Below are positions 5,244 through 6,154 of a stretch of 6,154 nt of DNA, piece after piece. The stretch's first letter is position 1. Every line of letters begins with the position of its first letter. Under the pieces are notes generated by a model, which was given only the letters and a program-made list of their open reading frames with translations, searched no databases and was not told the origin of the DNA. Source of the stretch: Syntrophomonadaceae bacterium (GTDB lineage: Bacteria; Bacillota; Dethiobacteria; DTU022); assembly GCA_003552365.1 (NCBI GenBank), contig PUKR01000185.1, forward strand, positions 1 through 6,154. Reading direction: 5' to 3'. The translations under genes were made by a program, and so were the position numbers.

Positions 5244-6154
5244 ATGGAGAACGAAAAAGGAAACCGGGAGAATGGTCCGGAAGAAAACGGTCCGGTTGTA
5301 AAAATAACCAGTAAAAAAATTTATATTATAATCGCTGCAGCGGTGATCGTTTTAGCGGGAGCAGGCATAAGTTTTGCGCTTGGCGTTTTCGACAGCCCGA
5401 CCGAGGTTGCTGAAGAACCGGAAGTAGAGGCACCGGAAGAAGTTGTCGAAGAGCCTGAAAATGGAACAGTAATAGCCACCATTAACGGAGAAGAAGTAAC
5501 CAGGGGCGAATTTAACATGGCCCTTCAGCAAGAGATGGCGCAGTATGAAATGCACGGGATTGACATGGAAAGCGACGAAATGAAAGAAATGGAAGACGAA
5601 ATCAAGGAACAGGTATTTGAAAACAACTTTATAATCCCCATACTTCTCGAGCAGAAAGCCAAGGAAGTGGGCATTGAAATCACCGACCAGGAAGTGGAAG
5701 AACGTTACATGGAATACAAGGACCAGTTCGGCGGAGAAGAAGCGCTTGAGGCCCAAATGGAACAGGTGGGACTGACCAGGGAAGAACTGGAAGAAGAAAT
5801 TGCCCTTGAATTAACCGTCACCAGTTTTTTGGATCAATACCTGGATAATTACCTGGAAGAAAATCCAGACGAAATAATTGATGAGGATCAAGTAGAAATA
5901 GACGAAGAAGAAGTTGAAGAATTCTACCGGCAAATCATTGATGCCTATGCTGAAATCAATGAAATGCTGGAGGAAGAAGATCCGGAAATGCCTACTGAAC
6001 AGGCAGAAATGCAGTTATCGCAAATAGAACAACAGTACGGACATATCCTTGAAGCAGAAGATTACGAAGAAGCCAGGCCTATGATTGAAGATGAAATGCG
6101 AGAAGACCAGTTAACAAGAGATAGGCAGGAAAAAGAACAAAGGATCTTCATGGA
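5244..6154 (+). CDS. SurA-N/PrsA-like membrane-anchored foldase, very acidic (C-terminal end cut by window edge)
   Basis: 303 complete codons are in the window and the gene continues past the right edge. The protein has a short cytoplasmic N-terminus (1-23), one transmembrane anchor (about 25-48), a Pro/Glu-rich linker (51-74), and then a SurA/trigger-factor-like N-terminal chaperone region beginning with TVIATINGEEVTRGEF (75-90) and continuing as long charged helices. No lipobox Cys follows the hydrophobic segment, so unlike PrsA it is not a lipoprotein. A parvulin PPIase domain, if present, would lie beyond the edge. By my count about 84 of the 253 residues after the anchor are Glu or Asp, against about 15 Lys or Arg. 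The start follows GGGAGG at a rather long 14-nt spacing; an in-frame stop at 5208-5210 and no other in-frame ATG, GTG or TTG leave it as the best choice. It probably folds or holds secreted proteins at the outer face of the membrane. The family call is fairly secure; the role is inferred. Confidence 0.8.
   Translation, partial: MENEKGNRENGPEENGPVVKITSKKIYIIIAAAVIVLAGAGISFALGVFDSPTEVAEEPEVEAPEEVVEEPENGTVIATINGEEVTRGEFNMALQQEMAQYEMHGIDMESDEMKEMEDEIKEQVFENNFIIPILLEQKAKEVGIEITDQEVEERYMEYKDQFGGEEALEAQMEQVGLTREELEEEIALELTVTSFLDQYLDNYLEENPDEIIDEDQVEIDEEEVEEFYRQIIDAYAEINEMLEEEDPEMPTEQAEMQLSQIEQQYGHILEAEDYEEARPMIEDEMREDQLTRDRQEKEQRIFM

Noticed and set aside
5352..5756. 134-codon open frame on the minus strand, rich in Phe and His
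   Set aside because: It is the antisense shadow of the Glu-rich SurA-like gene (GAA read backwards gives TTC). It has no ribosome site and no recognisable domain.

Overview
The window reads as chromosome of an anaerobic Firmicute, most likely a clostridium-like bacterium. This is inferred from strong AGGAGG-type ribosome binding sites, a PAS/AAA+/Fis-type sigma-54 activator, an iron-type alcohol dehydrogenase next to a CoA-acylating aldehyde dehydrogenase, a 281-residue HtpX, and a membrane-anchored SurA/PrsA-type foldase without an outer-membrane context. The species cannot be named from sequence alone.

Layout. Four genes lie on the minus strand and one on the plus strand. From right to left on the minus strand they are htpX (4040-4885), a sigma-54-dependent activator (2396-3856), an MmsA-family acylating aldehyde dehydrogenase (564-2084) and, 42 bp behind it, an iron-containing alcohol dehydrogenase with a GTG start that leaves the window at base 1. 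On the plus strand, divergent from htpX, is a SurA-N/PrsA-like membrane-anchored protein (from 5244) that runs off the right edge.

How the left half works. The 311-bp gap between the activator and the aldehyde dehydrogenase holds a near-consensus sigma-54 promoter (2216-2231, with exactly 10 bp between the GG and GC doublets). Upstream of it are inverted repeats suited to an activator (2332-2344 and 2351-2370) and a good intrinsic terminator for the activator gene (2301-2340). This is the classic arrangement of a dedicated enhancer-binding protein driving an adjacent operon. The operon encodes an alcohol-to-aldehyde-to-acyl-CoA pair. The aldehyde dehydrogenase has Lys at the position where the MmsA family normally has one of its two substrate-carboxylate-binding arginines, so its true substrate may not be methylmalonate semialdehyde.

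Right half. HtpX (membrane zinc protease) and the divergent, extremely acidic SurA-like foldase suggest an envelope protein-quality-control locus. They are separated by 358 bp holding a sigma-A promoter for each direction and a structured htpX leader. No mobile element, tRNA, rRNA or CRISPR is visible. I see no wholly novel system; the points worth a second look are the sigma-54 circuit, the altered active site of the MmsA-like enzyme and the very acidic foldase.
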